This document shows, piece after piece, positions 36,641 to 50,026 of a DNA stretch of 64,000 nucleotides. The notes under the pieces were generated by a model. It was not told the DNA's origin and ran no database searches. It saw nothing but the letters and a program-made list of their open reading frames with translations. Made by a program: the position numbers and the translations under genes. Each line of letters begins with the position of its first letter. Position 1 is the stretch's first letter. This DNA comes from Balanoglossus misakiensis (taxonomy: Eukaryota; Hemichordata). The stretch lies in contig CM082579.2 in the NCBI GenBank assembly GCA_040954595.2, positions 10,106,001 through 10,170,000 of the forward strand, read 5' to 3'.

Positions 36641-37868
36641 CTGGAATGAGAAACCAGTCATTAGCGATGACAGAGTGCCTGTGGGACAAGGCATATTTTG
36701 AGATCATGTCATAAATCTTCAAGGAATAGGTTGGGACCATCAACATGAAAAAATGGACTTTGAGAATTGGTGATGAAATGGTGATAAATATATATTGGGG
36801 ATGTTTTCGCAGAAGGTGTGTTTTTATTGACCTTCAATGTAAAGTCTGGTCCGGGCATGCTGGTTGAAACAGTTGCAATGTAGGCTGGCATAGAACTGGT
36901 GTGGACTTTTCCATCGTTTTAAAAGTGGAAGACAGGAACTTATAATGGTGAAATACGAATTAAAATGACTCTATCAGTATGTGCAAGGGATATGCATAAA
37001 ATGTATTGTGTATTTAATATCTGCCATGGGTGCAAAAAATAAACTCCAGAATCTGACATACCAGTATACTGTGTTTCACTGATCCTATCCTGGATAACGC
37101 CTAAGGTGAAGAAAGTCGCATTACATGGTGAATATCCGGGTCATACACTTCATTGCTTGTAACGTGACCTGTAAAAAATCAACAAAACGGTACCACGGCC
37201 AAGTTAGCATTATGAGTTTTAACTTTCTGAGGTCTAAGAGTAAATTTGTGAATAGAGAAATAACTACATGTATTATTAACCTCAACAAATTTCTCAGGCC
37301 AAAGGTCATAAGCATTATTAAAGTGTTGACTGTTAGTGTCTTGCAGTGTATGCACAGTAAGTTTACAGTAATATAGAAAATCAATATGTATACCTGAAAA
37401 TGATAGAACAGCAAAGTGAAGCAGCTACCACTGTTACTCGGCAAAACAATTATGTAGGAATATTAAACTTAGCTGACAAAATATTCCAGTATGGCAATGA
37501 AGCACAGTACAGAATTTGTGTGGAAATTTTTGAACTTCAGATGTACCCTGTTACATTCCCATCTTTTTGAACTAAAACAATGTTACATATAACTGACTGA
37601 AACTTTGATACACTTTTCTACATGCAGAGTGAACTTTGGTCTCTCCACCCATAAACAAAGCAATGAGGTTGTGACTAGTCTTTTATTTTTCACTACTGTA
37701 TTTCCTGGTTACTCATAAAGGACAAAAATCTGACAAGCTGTTTTTAACTGCACTAAAATGGCCTACAAAATTGGCACATCAATGGATTGAATTCTTATAA
37801 AGACTTAAGTATAATGCCTGTCCATCTGGTCTGATCTGATTCATGATCTGAACTGACCAGTTCTGTCT

Positions 37869-37924
37869 GTTTGTCTGTCTGTCTGTCTGTGTCTGTCTGT
37901 CTGTCTCTCTCTATCTCTCTCTCT
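37869..37924. repeat. (CTGT)n/(CTCT)n low-complexity tract
   Basis: About 55 bases of CTGT then CTCT units, followed after 20 bases by an ACATGTACATG repeat. Confidence 0.85.
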
Positions 37925-40192
37925 CGTGAATTAGTCTAGACATGTACATGTACACACACTACATGTACATGTACATGTATTGTAGTTTGTATGCATAATA
38001 ATATTTGTATGCATATATCTACATCTACAATGTACATACATGTAAAAAACAGTTTAGTTTTATATTCTTCTTTTAATAGAATAATACATGACTCTCCCTG
38101 TAAAGTTATCATTTATACTGCAACAAGGAAGGTTTCCTGATATCTGTCAAAACTAAAATGTGAATAGCACAACCAGTCACAGTGTGACATAGAACTGTCA
38201 GCATAAGCATTTAGGAAAATCTGATTTGAGATTATCCTTTTGAGGGTAGGGTACTACCCAGATGTTTTGCATGGTTTGTCATATTCCATACATGTACATG
38301 TAGCTGTGGATATGTAAACATTTTGAGAAAACACTGTTGCAATATTGTCATTTTCATATAATATACACAAAAGGTGCCAAAAACAAACTACTATGACATA
38401 AAGAAAACACTATGTCACTGTGCTTGGGTTTTTGGTAAAGCTGTTCAGATGTTTTCACCAAAGGAAAAATATTGCATAACATGAAGGGTGAACGAAAAGT
38501 GCTGACTCAGCATTCCCACAATATTTTTGTCCCCAAATTCAAACATCGGATGTGAATACGGTACCCTGTTTTCTCTTTATTCTTGACATTTAAAATATAT
38601 AAAGAAAATGAAAAGATCTTCAATTTACAGGAGACCCCACCTTTAATGCTCTAGCTTGTGACTGCGTTCACATGGCAACAAGACCAAACTGAGCAGTCCA
38701 TGCAGGAGTGGATGAAACTCTGATTTATTTTTGAGGGGAATCTACAATACGTAAAATATGCCAATTTCATGGACTGTTCAGTCTGCACGGTCACCACTTT
38801 TGGTATAACATTGTACAGTACACATTCTGTTCAAATTGAGAAGTAGAATGTTGAAAAAAAAATCATCAACTTCCTCAATAAAACTATTCATAATTGTGGG
38901 CGTTAGCCATATTGAAAAGCTGACTGTCAATGACCACTTCAGAGATGTTTGGTACATGTATCTGGATTGTCACAACCACATGGATCAGGGTAGTCACTAG
39001 TGCATATTGTTATCACAAAAGTCAGCCTCGTGTCCAGATAAAAGTGAAACTGTGGAATCAAGTTGTCATGTTCCATTTTTATATCTAGTGTGTGGAACAG
39101 CCATTTTGTAAAACTTAAACTGATCTGTCCAGACTCCTTACATGTATTTCACAATAATGCACAGTAATATTTTGCAAGGAAAAAAATCTTGGCCACAGGA
39201 TCTACATGTACATTGTAATTAACTTGTGTTTGTGATATTTTACAAAAGGTGAAGTGAAAGTTTAAATGTAATAAAATTGACATGGGGTAAATTACATGTA
39301 TGCCTGGATGTCTCTTCTTTACATTCCATTCACCAACTTCTCTAGTAAACTGACACAAATTCTTCTCCCTACCATACTCAGCATACATATACCAGTTATA
39401 AAGTTATCTAGTTGTGAATAGTTTTGACACACCCTCAGGATCTCATTAAAGACTCTACAGTGAAAATTTCATACAAGGGATTGACACAGTTGGAACCAAT
39501 TTTACTATTTTAGATGATATTGGTCATTATATTTAATAGTAAGTTCTTCTAGTAATTTTTTAATATTTATAACAATTTAGTTACTTAATTCAGTTAGGGT
39601 TAGGTACGCATACATGTATTACATGTGTCAACCAGCACTAGTCCTATTTACACAAAACTATCTTGATTTCTTGAGCAAACATATCCACAATTTCACAGTT
39701 AGGACAGTGGACACTTTTGTCTCCATAAAGAGGAGTGCTACTTGTACAATTTTGTACATATGTATTTGTTTTGAGGATTGCATACATGTAAGTCAATAGG
39801 AGAACAGAGTGGTTTAAATTTAACCCATCACCTCTGAACCGTGACTGACTTCTACTTCCACCCTAGTCAAGAACCCCAGCTACCTGTAGAAAAAAAACCA
39901 TAACAGTTCAGCATTCAACAGTGCAATCTACCGGTATTTGCTATCTATTTGAAAAAAAAAATGGTTCAATGTTACTGTACTAGAATGTGAGTATGAATTG
40001 TGTTAGTGCTGTGTTATCTATAATTATATTATACCAGTATATTGATGGTGTAAATCACGCTATTTGATTGGTCGAGACACGACACGTGACCGTGATATAT
40101 TAGCCATATACCACAGTCATATATCATAGTCAAAGAAAATGCCTTTTTAAAATGTTTAATGCAAAGTTTCAATATACTGGCATAATATAATA

Positions 40193-40332
40193 GCAATAAA
40201 ACACCCCAGTCATGGTATACCACTCGATTTTGACCAGTTCAACTCCATATACGCACTCGCTATCGCTCGTGCGTATATGTCGTGAACTGGTCAAAATCTC
40301 GTGGTATACCATGGCTGGGGGTGTTTTATTGC
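40193..40332. mobile_element. Fold-back element, near-full-length palindrome
   Basis: The left half starts GCAATAAAACACCCC and the right half ends GGGGGTGTTTTATTGC. Inner arms (GGTATACCA, TTGACCAGTTCA, ATATACGCACTCG) pair all the way to a centre near 40262. It has no coding capacity and a GC-rich core, probably a palindromic MITE. Confidence 0.8.
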
Positions 40333-43300
40333 TTAAATGGCCAATATTTCTTTTTACTTCCTGGTATCAAGGTCTTTTTAATCACATGACTCACACAAGC
40401 AACGGACAGCATTGTTTGTACTCAAGATTTTTAGCTGGTTGACTAGGCCTTGCCTGTTGCATAATTTGCTAAAACTTCTCCCTATTTTCTGTTGATACTG
40501 CTAAATATTCCCTGACAATAATCAAATTATAATATTATTACATTTGATCTGTGACGTCCTGTGCACGAGGAAAATGTGGAATATAATTCTTCACAGATTC
40601 AAGTTGCCAATATGCTACCAGTGGTGATAACACAAAAACATTATGCAATTTTTATACTGAGAAACGGCTGTGCACAGTTACAGGAAGTTACATGTACGTG
40701 AAATTTGGGTGGATCAAACTTTTAGTGCACAACGAAATCATGACAAAGGATACAAGCAAAGATATGTGCAGACTATTTCTAGCTGTTTCCTTTGTTTCAA
40801 CTGCGCCCAAGCAGGTCTCCCCTGCCTAGGGCAAAATCATTGGTCCCTTGCTGAACCATCAACCCACTCCTCATAAAGATGGTCTGTACACACATCGGGT
40901 GACTGTTACTAATCATGGCAGAAGGCTGGAAAGTCACTGCACATACAAATGCACATGATGTACATGTAATCACACAATAAAACTAAAGTAATGTAGAGAC
41001 TGGAGGAATTATATCATTCATACAACCATAGTATCTTAAAACTTCACACATCCCTATACTGTGAATTCATCATTCTGTCATAAATCAGATCTAGTCTACA
41101 TGCATGTGGCCACCACTGATTGGGAGACCATGATGGCTGTCGATCAAATTTTAAAAACTTTCTTTACAAATGGACTTAAAAAAACTTCCATTTCTTTCAC
41201 ATAACCCTACGAATCATTGTGAAATTCAACATTACATTAAGTTCTAGCTCATTTATTTCATTGAAACGTTTTTTTTTTTAAGTTTCAGAGGGAACACTGA
41301 TGAACACTTATATGATCATTCAACAACAGTTATAAATATTACAAAACAAACCTCCTGGTAAGCACACTCCATTCAACAATTCAGACAGTGTACAAAGTTG
41401 AAAACAGTTATTAATCATGCAATATAATTTGGGAAATTTGATACATATATTTATGGCACAATGAAATACATTGTATTTTACAGCTGAGTACAAGTTTTGA
41501 AGTACATGAACTACTGTATGTAATACCGGTAAGTTGTTATGCAAATAATAAAAATAAATATCAAAATAAACAAAATACAAAGTTTTTGAACCTCAATATG
41601 CATTAATTAAGTGCAAAGAAATGAAACTGATGAACATTAAGTTTCCACCACATTACAATTATCTAAACAACAGCACACAACAGCTATAAAATGACATGTA
41701 AGGTCATACATGTATGATCTCAAACCTGTCCATGTTTACATTAGTAATTCAGTTATGTTTGTGCCTACTAGATTTTAGGTCCATAAATAAGTCACATGAC
41801 TCTCTCCCTTAAAAATATACGATCCATTTATAACTGACAATGTACTATATGATCTACTGGTATAAAGCATACATGTATACTTTGGTCCGCAGGTACATAT
41901 ACATTGACTGACCTGGAGAATTGAGAAGTACACAATGGAGCTAAGACCACAATATCATACTTATAATCTTCTTACTAGTAAGTCATGTAACATATCGAAT
42001 ACACATATTACATCAACTGAATATGCTCATTTCCTTCTTCCGCTATCTTAACACTTGCCCACTTCTCTCTGATCAACTACATGCAGTTAAAAGTGAGGGT
42101 GTGTAAGTGCACCTCTTCACATTATTCACATTGCACTGTACCACTCTACTGTGGAAACAATGAATAACACACACACACACTAGGAAATAGCTACTCAGAA
42201 AATTCCACACATTTAAGCCATTTCTTGCTTTATGACCTCTCTCAAGTCTTAATTGTCTTCTTCTTGCTGAGCCCAAAGCAGTGGATAGACTTACAAAGGG
42301 GAACATTTACATGTACCTCCTTGATTGTACCCTGATCAGAACCACAGTCCCTCAAGAAAGGGACTGTGTCAGAATTTTGACCAAAAATGCCATGCCAAGG
42401 ATGAGAGCCCATAGGGGTAAAATTATCTGTAGCTGCATGAATACAATAAACCTCATGAATATTGAACAGCAATGAAATCTTTGCAGGAAAAACCTGTCAG
42501 TGGACTGTGGGACTAGTAAGTTTGCATTTATAGTATACCTGTTTGTGCAATAATATCACCAGAATAAATTTAAGTACAGAAACTAAACCAAGTTCTTAAA
42601 TTGAACTTCTGCAAATTATAATGACACCCCATTGCTTATTGACACCACTGTATTTCTTGTTTATTGATTATTTAATCATGATTGTATATAATCTAATTAC
42701 CACACTTCAGATGAAGAACATTTTCCCAGGATCATTTTTCCCACCAAGATTAAATTATCATTCAAATGGGACACTCAATCATGTTCTACGTGCAAAAAAA
42801 AGATGTACCTTCTGAAATAACACAGATTTCTTACCTGTGTCTGACATTTTAAGTATTTTAATTTTTAGAATCTAACTTGTCGAAGTATAGTTGTTCTGGT
42901 GGTTCATCCTGATACATGTACATACATGTATGTATGGATGTCTATCTACATATTCCATTGATACTGAGGCCTAAACTGATTTACAGTTATCATCTAAACC
43001 ACATCTGAGAGTCAGTATGTATTGTGTGTCAAGCTCTGAACTGCTTTGTGTGGTTCCGCTTCCTGTCACTGTCAGTCGCATATTGAATTAAATCATGCAG
43101 GGTGAAAGTAAATGGTCAGCATTACTGTATTGTAATGTCATGTAATTTGTAAATTTCGCCTTCAGGAGACAGTGTGCACATTGATGTTGTCATTTTTCAG
43201 TTCAAGCTGTTTTATCTACAACCCACCGCTAGGCACCACAATATACGGTCATGGGCTATGGTTGAGAGGCAGGGTTGAGAGGGTTATAAACTACAACAGG

Positions 43301-44974
43301 AAGTACATGTAGTATCGAAACAGGCCCAGGCGGTCCACCATTTTGACCTACAACGCCTACTAAAGTAAAGAGCACACGGCAGTTGTGGTAAAATTGGGGG
43401 AAACTGCGAATGTATAAACGTCTGGGGACTATAAGATGGTTACACTGAATTGACAAGAACGTGTTACTTCTTTCGGCACAACAAGGACGTGTTATTATCA
43501 ATGACGCGAATGGGGTACTGAGATTGTTAAGTTTTGAGATCGATCAGACACGTTGGGCGTTTCAAGCACAACAAACAATCGAAGAGCACAGCCTATTTTA
43601 CACCGACACCCCTTCACTGAAATATTGTCTGTACTTACAAAATATGGTCTGCGGTCTAATGTGGCTAATACCCCGTAATTTCGGTCAGTTGACGACGCAA
43701 CAGCACGAGAATTCCCGTACAAGGACCTGATCGACGATCAAGGAAGGGATTTCCTTGTGTATTCTTTATCGCCGTTCCCATAAACAATCACACTCCCACC
43801 GGCGAAATCTGTAAGATTAATTTCCTTCAACAATATGTTGTACGTTTTGATGCAGTGAGGAGGCATGAAATTTTGCACACAAGTCACTAGCTACAGGAAA
43901 ATATTTTTAACTAAAGATTAAACCAAAATGGTAAACGTTTTCGACACATCAACAACCAAATATTGACCTTCTAATAGCCGTAAAGGTCGACCCCAATCAC
44001 ATGAATCACAGATACTACTATTTCCAAAATGGGGACTGCAGGTTCTTCGGACCATTTTTGCATAGTGTGCGTGCCACAGACGGGATATTACTAACGTACC
44101 GGTTTTCGCAACCTTAATTAGTGATTTTAAAAACCCATATATGTTCATCATTAGTTATTCCGTCAAATAGTAAAAAGACTAAGTCCCCACCCACTGTCGA
44201 ATCACCCCCACAAATGCATGGTATGATCTCAATGGTCAACTCAATCCATCGCCAGTCAGTATCTACACAGATGGAATCGCGGTGGGAACATATCCTGGCG
44301 GTGCAATACTATAGTTTTCAGTAAAACACTGAAAAGTGGAATGTTCAGTTTTCTGTGTTTGTAATTTCAAGGTGCGTATTATCGATGAATGGATTTTTGA
44401 GTAGCTCTTTTTTACAATATCTCACAAAGCTAGCAAATCTCCATCGCATCGACGATGAGATTGAGAAGAGCGAACGGTACGTGTCAAAATGAACAGAAGG
44501 AAATTATTTCAAACTAAATTGCATTCCAAAGTTTCGCTCGAAATTAATATGGCCAAATAATTGTTGCCGACACGCACTTTCGGAAAATCCGATCGCGTAA
44601 ATCGTTGAAAATGTGTCATTGACATGTTCACGATTGTTGTTCATGGCCGACGCCATTTTGGTGGAGGTCAGAGGTTACTGGCAACGTACCAGCTGTTCGA
44701 GAAAAAGAGAAACCCTGGCACAGTCGGTGTCTGAGGCCGTGTAGTTATAATATGCTGTAGTCTTGTTTTACTTCATTTTTTTCTAACACATTTATTCATA
44801 TTGCTTTGGTACTTATTTTTGAATTTTGCTGTATCCCTAGGGCAACATGTCGTATCAATGGTAAAATGGTTGTTGAAAGAAGCAGCCATTGTTGGTGGTG
44901 GTACAAATCACAGGTGCAAGTGAACTACCGGTAATGTAATGTAGCCAGAGACAGAGAGAAAACCAGAGGTGTAA

Positions 44975-47014
44975 ATGGAAGGTGATTCAGGCCAAATGGA
45001 AAACACCTTGACTCAAGAAGAAATGTTGGTCAGCAACAGAACTTATGAAGTAGACGTTGACTGTGTGAAAACCAGAGAGGATATTCAGGCTGAGGGCCCG
45101 CAGAGTGATAATATAAACCTTGTGGCTGAAATTATGCACCTGAACGAACAAAGCAACCTTCCGAATATTGTCATTCAAAAAAGTGTCTTGGATTCCATTG
45201 TTGATTCTCATATGCAGGGCCATCCTGATCTGTCCGACGCCATTGGGACGAGTCCACAGGATGTTGAGATGTTCCATCTCGGTGTGTGCGAGTCTGAAGT
45301 TGTCATAGACCACACCGAAGTCGTTGACACTGACGCGAATCCCACCCAAGACGATGCTAATGATCTTGAACATGCCCTACATGATAAACAGAACGGGCAC
45401 AGTAATTCTCCAGGCAAAACCAGTACGTGTAGCTTTCAAAAGTCTGACGATTTCCACAGCAGTAGCGAAGAGTACGTCAAGGTGGAAGTTCTTCCAGAAA
45501 CAGCATTTTCTTTTTATCCCGAAAACAACCCCACTGATCAGCCCGTAAACGTCGCAGTCAACAGCAACTTTACATTCGACTTGGAAAATCAACACAAGAA
45601 CGATGCGGCAACGGAACAAATTCAAGTTGGGAAGAAGAGGAGAAAGAGGAAAAGTTCCAGGAGCAAGAAACGGAGACATGGGAAACAAAGGATAACTGTG
45701 CGCATTAAAAGCAATTGTGTGGTTGATACAAACATTGGTTCAACTCAAAGAAAACATATCGACGAAGGGGAACAATGCAGCGGTGATAAAAGCAGTGGTG
45801 AAGAAGATACACCAAGCATTGGAGGCTACGCTATTCGCAAGGCTGACAGAAGGAGAGGCAGTGATTCAAAGAAAGCTCAGAAATGCAAAGATTGTGGCAG
45901 GAGCTATGACAAAAGCTACTTTGCGCAACACAAGAAAAAGTGCATCAAAGAGAAATTTCAATGCCCCACATGCGGGAAACATCTACTGACGGGTAAAATG
46001 TTACAGAGGCATGTGGTGTCGTGCGGCAAGGAGAAGTCCAAAGTGGAAGTCTACGACGAGGAATCCGAGGAGCCCGGGATGTTTCAGTGTCGAGTGTGCC
46101 CTTTCGTGACGACGGTGAGCGAGATCTTCAACGGCCACCAGAAGACCCACTTTGTGGAGCGCTGCGAGAAACTCAGCAAGAAAATCTACACCTGCGACAA
46201 GTGCTCCTACACGTGCACGGTCGAGAAGGCGTTGATCGCGCACGCCAAGAGCGACTCCTGCGGGACGGCGCACACCATGGTCAGCTGCAAGATCTGCGGC
46301 AACGACTTCCGGGACACCGACGACCTGGCCGCCCACATCCTGCTGCACCGGGTGGAGAACGGCTACATGTGCGACATCTGCGGCGCCGAGTTCTTCACCA
46401 CGCAGAAGGTGATCCAGCACCGGCGCACGCACACCAACGAGCGGCCGTTCCGCTGCGACTTCTGCTCGTACTCCTGCAACCGGGAGGACAACCTGCAGAC
46501 CCACGTCAAACGGAAGCACCGGTCCGAGATGGAGGAGACGACCCAGGCAGAGTCCAACAACGCAGGCGTGTGCAGAGCAGGCGCCCGCAACACGAAGAGT
46601 AGGGCCGCGAGGCAGGGAAAGAGAAACCAGAACGTTGCGGACCAAAAACGACTGCGAAAGAAGACAATCTCGCAGCTGACCGAGAGCTTCCAAGTCAACT
46701 CCGGCGGCAAGAACGGCGTTTACTGTGTGGATAGGCGAAGAAAACCGGTGAAACTCTCCAGACACCTCAGCTGTAAGATCTGCCAGATAGAGTTCACTTT
46801 TCTGGCCAAGAAAAACGAACACATGGAAATGCACAAGAGCGGCGACAGGTACAAATGCGAGCTTTGCGACTTCAGAGTTTTGTCAATCAGCAAGTTGGTT
46901 GAACACATACGCATGCATACAGGCGAAAAACCAAATAAGTGTGAGTACTGTGACTACAGATGTGCTAAACGAGATAATTTATTGACCCATATGAAATTGA
47001 AACATTGTAAATGA
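44975..47014 (+). CDS. C2H2 zinc-finger protein, intronless coding region
   Basis: A 679-residue open frame with an in-frame TAA directly before the ATG, which fixes the start. Residues 1-210 are acidic and disordered (possible activation or repression region). Residues 219-239 form a strong basic nuclear signal (KKRRKRKSSRSKKRRHGKQR). Ten zinc-finger units follow, at about 304-323, 330-350, 372-392, 407-429, 438-458, 466-486, 494-515, 600-620, 628-648 and 656-677. The first two and the fourth end in Cys (C2HC type). Linkers TNERPF and TGEKPN mark the canonical pairs. DNA binding and nuclear regulation are inferred from the fold; no ortholog is recognised. The middle (about 46040-46560) is strongly GC-rich at third positions while both ends are AT-rich. 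Confidence 0.92.
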   Translation: MEGDSGQMENTLTQEEMLVSNRTYEVDVDCVKTREDIQAEGPQSDNINLVAEIMHLNEQSNLPNIVIQKSVLDSIVDSHMQGHPDLSDAIGTSPQDVEMFHLGVCESEVVIDHTEVVDTDANPTQDDANDLEHALHDKQNGHSNSPGKTSTCSFQKSDDFHSSSEEYVKVEVLPETAFSFYPENNPTDQPVNVAVNSNFTFDLENQHKNDAATEQIQVGKKRRKRKSSRSKKRRHGKQRITVRIKSNCVVDTNIGSTQRKHIDEGEQCSGDKSSGEEDTPSIGGYAIRKADRRRGSDSKKAQKCKDCGRSYDKSYFAQHKKKCIKEKFQCPTCGKHLLTGKMLQRHVVSCGKEKSKVEVYDEESEEPGMFQCRVCPFVTTVSEIFNGHQKTHFVERCEKLSKKIYTCDKCSYTCTVEKALIAHAKSDSCGTAHTMVSCKICGNDFRDTDDLAAHILLHRVENGYMCDICGAEFFTTQKVIQHRRTHTNERPFRCDFCSYSCNREDNLQTHVKRKHRSEMEETTQAESNNAGVCRAGARNTKSRAARQGKRNQNVADQKRLRKKTISQLTESFQVNSGGKNGVYCVDRRRKPVKLSRHLSCKICQIEFTFLAKKNEHMEMHKSGDRYKCELCDFRVLSISKLVEHIRMHTGEKPNKCEYCDYRCAKRDNLLTHMKLKHCK

Positions 47015-47247
47015 CGTAGAACTGGGGGTTTGGTGACAGAATTTTTGAATGCAATTGTCATTTCTAGGAATAATTGCCTAGCCAGAGCTCTTTGAACTGT
47101 GTATCTGATAGTGAATATCCTGTCAAAAAATTTAACATCTCTTTTGCATCCAAATGGCAAGGCGCTGTAATTTCTGGTGTGTTCCACCACTCAAGCTGCA
47201 TGTTAAGTGGTAATAACTTAAGTTATTAAAGGCAATTTGGTTTGTTT

Positions 47248-47261
47248 GATTGATTGCTTGC

Positions 47262-47343
<82 letters not shown>

Positions 47344-47344
47344 A
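47248..47344. repeat. (GATT)n microsatellite
   Basis: About 22 units, probably inside the 3' UTR of the zinc-finger gene. Confidence 0.95.
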
Positions 47345-49059
47345 ATTAAATTGTTGATTCAAGTGAGGGTTATGAATTGTTTGTCTTTTATTATCAGATG
47401 ATGAATTAATGCTGCATGATGTAGAAATTGAATAAATATCTGAAATGTATAGCAGTGGATTTGTGAGCTTGTCATAAGTAAACAGTATATTTCTTGATGT
47501 CATATTGACTTGGTGAAGAATTTGATTTTCAGGCTGGATGAAATGGATGCCAAGTTGAAAGTTTTGAAGTGATCATTAATACAAGCCACGTTAACTACTT
47601 CTGCATACACACCTCAAACTAAGAAACATTCAGCTATGAAATACTTAACAGAAGATTTTGACATGTAGACACTGAAGATCTTTCAGACTGATACTTTTTT
47701 GCAAACAACTGGGTGGGTACTTTTCCATTGATGATTTCTGTGATCTTTTTGTGTTTTCAAACCTGCAATCGTAGTTCCCCTTTTTTGGAGAATAACGTTG
47801 AGAGATCACTTGAATTGTTTTTGCTTTTGTTAAACTGTTCACCCCTTGTAGAACACACACAGTTTCCTTGTGACCCCACATAGTTTTTGTCAGTCGGTAA
47901 GCTTTTCGGGAAGTTTCTTATCACCATGCATATGAGAGTTTGGAAGAAACTTGCTGATGAAATCATGGGATATGTGGATAGTTGCATGAAATTTCCTTTT
48001 AATATTTGATTGGAAATGTAATATGCAAAGTGCATGGCAATTGTTGTGATTGCTCACCGGGTGTGAATAATTTTTCAACATTTTTCATCAGCTGTAGTTC
48101 TGTTCAGTGTTAGTACACATACCTCGGTATTCTTTAGTATCAGTCACGTGATCTGGCCATGTGACCCATGGCGTTATCATTTCCAAATGACGGGCAAGCA
48201 ATATTTCGGCATCCAGTAAAAGTGTTTCCGAGTACAATGTATGTTTTTACTTTAGAACTGCCAGACACGTAACATGTGTCAGGTATGGTGCCTCATCAGC
48301 CTCATAGCGTTTCATCTGCACAGTCCTTGACTCACCATGTTGCTGAAGTTGTCCGTCATCTGGAAATTTGAATGCTAACGTAACTGCGCCTGAGCACGTC
48401 TAACGTCATTTGATATCGAACAATATAAGGGTGCTCCAAATCTTTTGACTGATGTTCCCTTTGGTACCAAGGTTCCCAAATCGCATGCCAATATTCCTCA
48501 ACCAGTGCAAGTGGCTGTTTGCCTCATCAGGTCATACACGCAAAAAATACCCGTACCACAGCTGCTCTGGTAATAATGTACCAGCATTCCCATACATGTA
48601 TTCCCTTTGCTTTATCTGCTGTGCTACTCTTTCATGTTCTCTACTGTACAATTGAAGTATTGGTTGATATTGTGTAGCAAAGTTTGTATTGGATTGAGAT
48701 GTTGAGAAACTTATTTATTATAATACCGGCATATTGTCAAATTTACGGTTGCTTTTGTAATTATTTATTTATCTGCTGTACATTCCTTACAGTGCTCGCT
48801 TCATTGAATTAAAAGAATAAAATATTTATAGCTGGTGCAAACGCAAACAGTTGTGGTTTTGTGTTCTGCAGTACAGTACGCTTGGTCTCATGTTTATGTA
48901 AAGGGACATAGAACAGAGTGTGTGTCAAAATCTACACTGTGTGGCAACTAAACAGCACATTATCAGATGCAGACAGTTACCACTATCGAAAATGAACTTG
49001 TGCAACCTTCCATAACACATTATTTTTAGAGTTGTCAATGGAAGTCCTGATCAGTGGAT

Positions 49060-49145
49060 GTAGCGCCACCAGTGGCAAAAATGATTTGTCTTCAATGGTA
49101 CCCGACTCTGATGTTTGTTCCCATTTCTGCCACTGGCGGCGCTGT
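49060..49145. repeat. Short inverted repeat, about 25-bp arms
   Basis: TGTAGCGCCACCAGTGGCA at the left pairs with TGCCACTGGCGGCGCTGT at the right, with one or two mismatches. It is a probable small MITE. Confidence 0.6.
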
Positions 49146-49510
49146 GCATTCCAATCCAGAGCCTAGCCAGCACTCCAATTTCAGTACACCACCACAGTTC
49201 GCCAGCCGACCGTGTATGTTAACTGATGCTAGAAGTAGCCAAGCCTGTCTTTAGTGGTCCTTTCCATATAGTGGCCACTAGGTTACGATCCCTGTGCAGT
49301 TTACATGTACATGGGCATTTATAGTACACAATGTATTTTCAACAAGAGCCTTGAGACGGTGCACTAATTTCTTGTTTGCATAAAACGCATTGAATAGTAA
49401 CGTTAACTGAACGGACTTAAACAATTCTCCATCGTTTCATTTTTTGTTTTTCCTGAAAACTGAATATACTAGTATACAATAAAGGGGATGTGGCGATTTG
49501 GGCTAATGTC

Positions 49511-49620
49511 CAATCTGATTAAAATCAGATGTAGGGAACGGCGACGTCTTTTACTTACGCGGTACGGGTTTTTTATGCAAAAGACGTCACCGTTCCCTAC
49601 ATCTTATATTAATCAGATTG
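49511..49620. mobile_element. 110-bp palindromic element with a 9-bp target duplication
   Basis: The ends are CAATCTGATT and AATCAGATTG. The arms continue through ATGTAGGGAACG and GACGTCTTTT to a short centre. The 9-bp GCTAATGTC occurs immediately on both sides (49502-49510 and 49621-49629). A 9-bp duplication is usual for Mutator-like elements, so a MULE-type MITE is inferred. Confidence 0.8.
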
Positions 49621-50026
49621 GCTAATGTCGCACTTTGAGCAGTCTTTGATTCGTCACTGTCACAGCTGCTATGTCTCCCAACAAAGGCAAATTTCAATAA
49701 AACATCGCCGGCAAGAGACGAACATTTCAATAAAAAGCATTGTCGGAAAATGCCTCTTTTCGGCTTAAATACATATTCTGTTTGTTAACTTAAATTTGTA
49801 CACAAATCTGATGGGATCATATCTTTGATACCAGAGCAAAGACGGACTAAAACCTTTCTATAAACTTCGGACCATTTAAACGATATTTGACGCTGGCTAT
49901 CATTGTTTCGCCAACAACTCAGCAGACAGCGTTTGGTTTTTCGCTCTTGTTTTTTTCACCCTCCTCCGCCAACGTCAACCCCTTTGCTTTGCATAGGTTG
50001 GCGTTAGCGTTTTTGAGGCTCCCAAC

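Larger units (their letters stand above)
36641..44974. other. ARAP upstream region and divergent spacer to the zinc-finger gene
   Basis: I see no coding gene. It must hold the ARAP 5' non-coding exon(s) and promoter (minus strand) and the zinc-finger promoter (plus strand). The part from about 43.2 to 44.7 kb is richer in CpG than the rest and contains CCATTTTG (YY1-like) sites near 43338 and 44652, so a divergent promoter there is plausible but unproven. The remainder is AT-rich with a CT/GT tract, ACATGTACATG runs and a fold-back element. Confidence 0.45.

Noticed and set aside
34909-36701. Long open frames opposite or out of frame with the ARAP first exon, including a Gly-rich 388-codon frame
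   Set aside because: They are shadows of a GC-rich, proline-coding exon; none has domains or splice logic.
46001-46834. 277-codon antisense frame across the zinc-finger gene and a 193-codon plus-strand frame
   Set aside because: Shadows created by the GC-rich block; the sense frame carries the zinc fingers.
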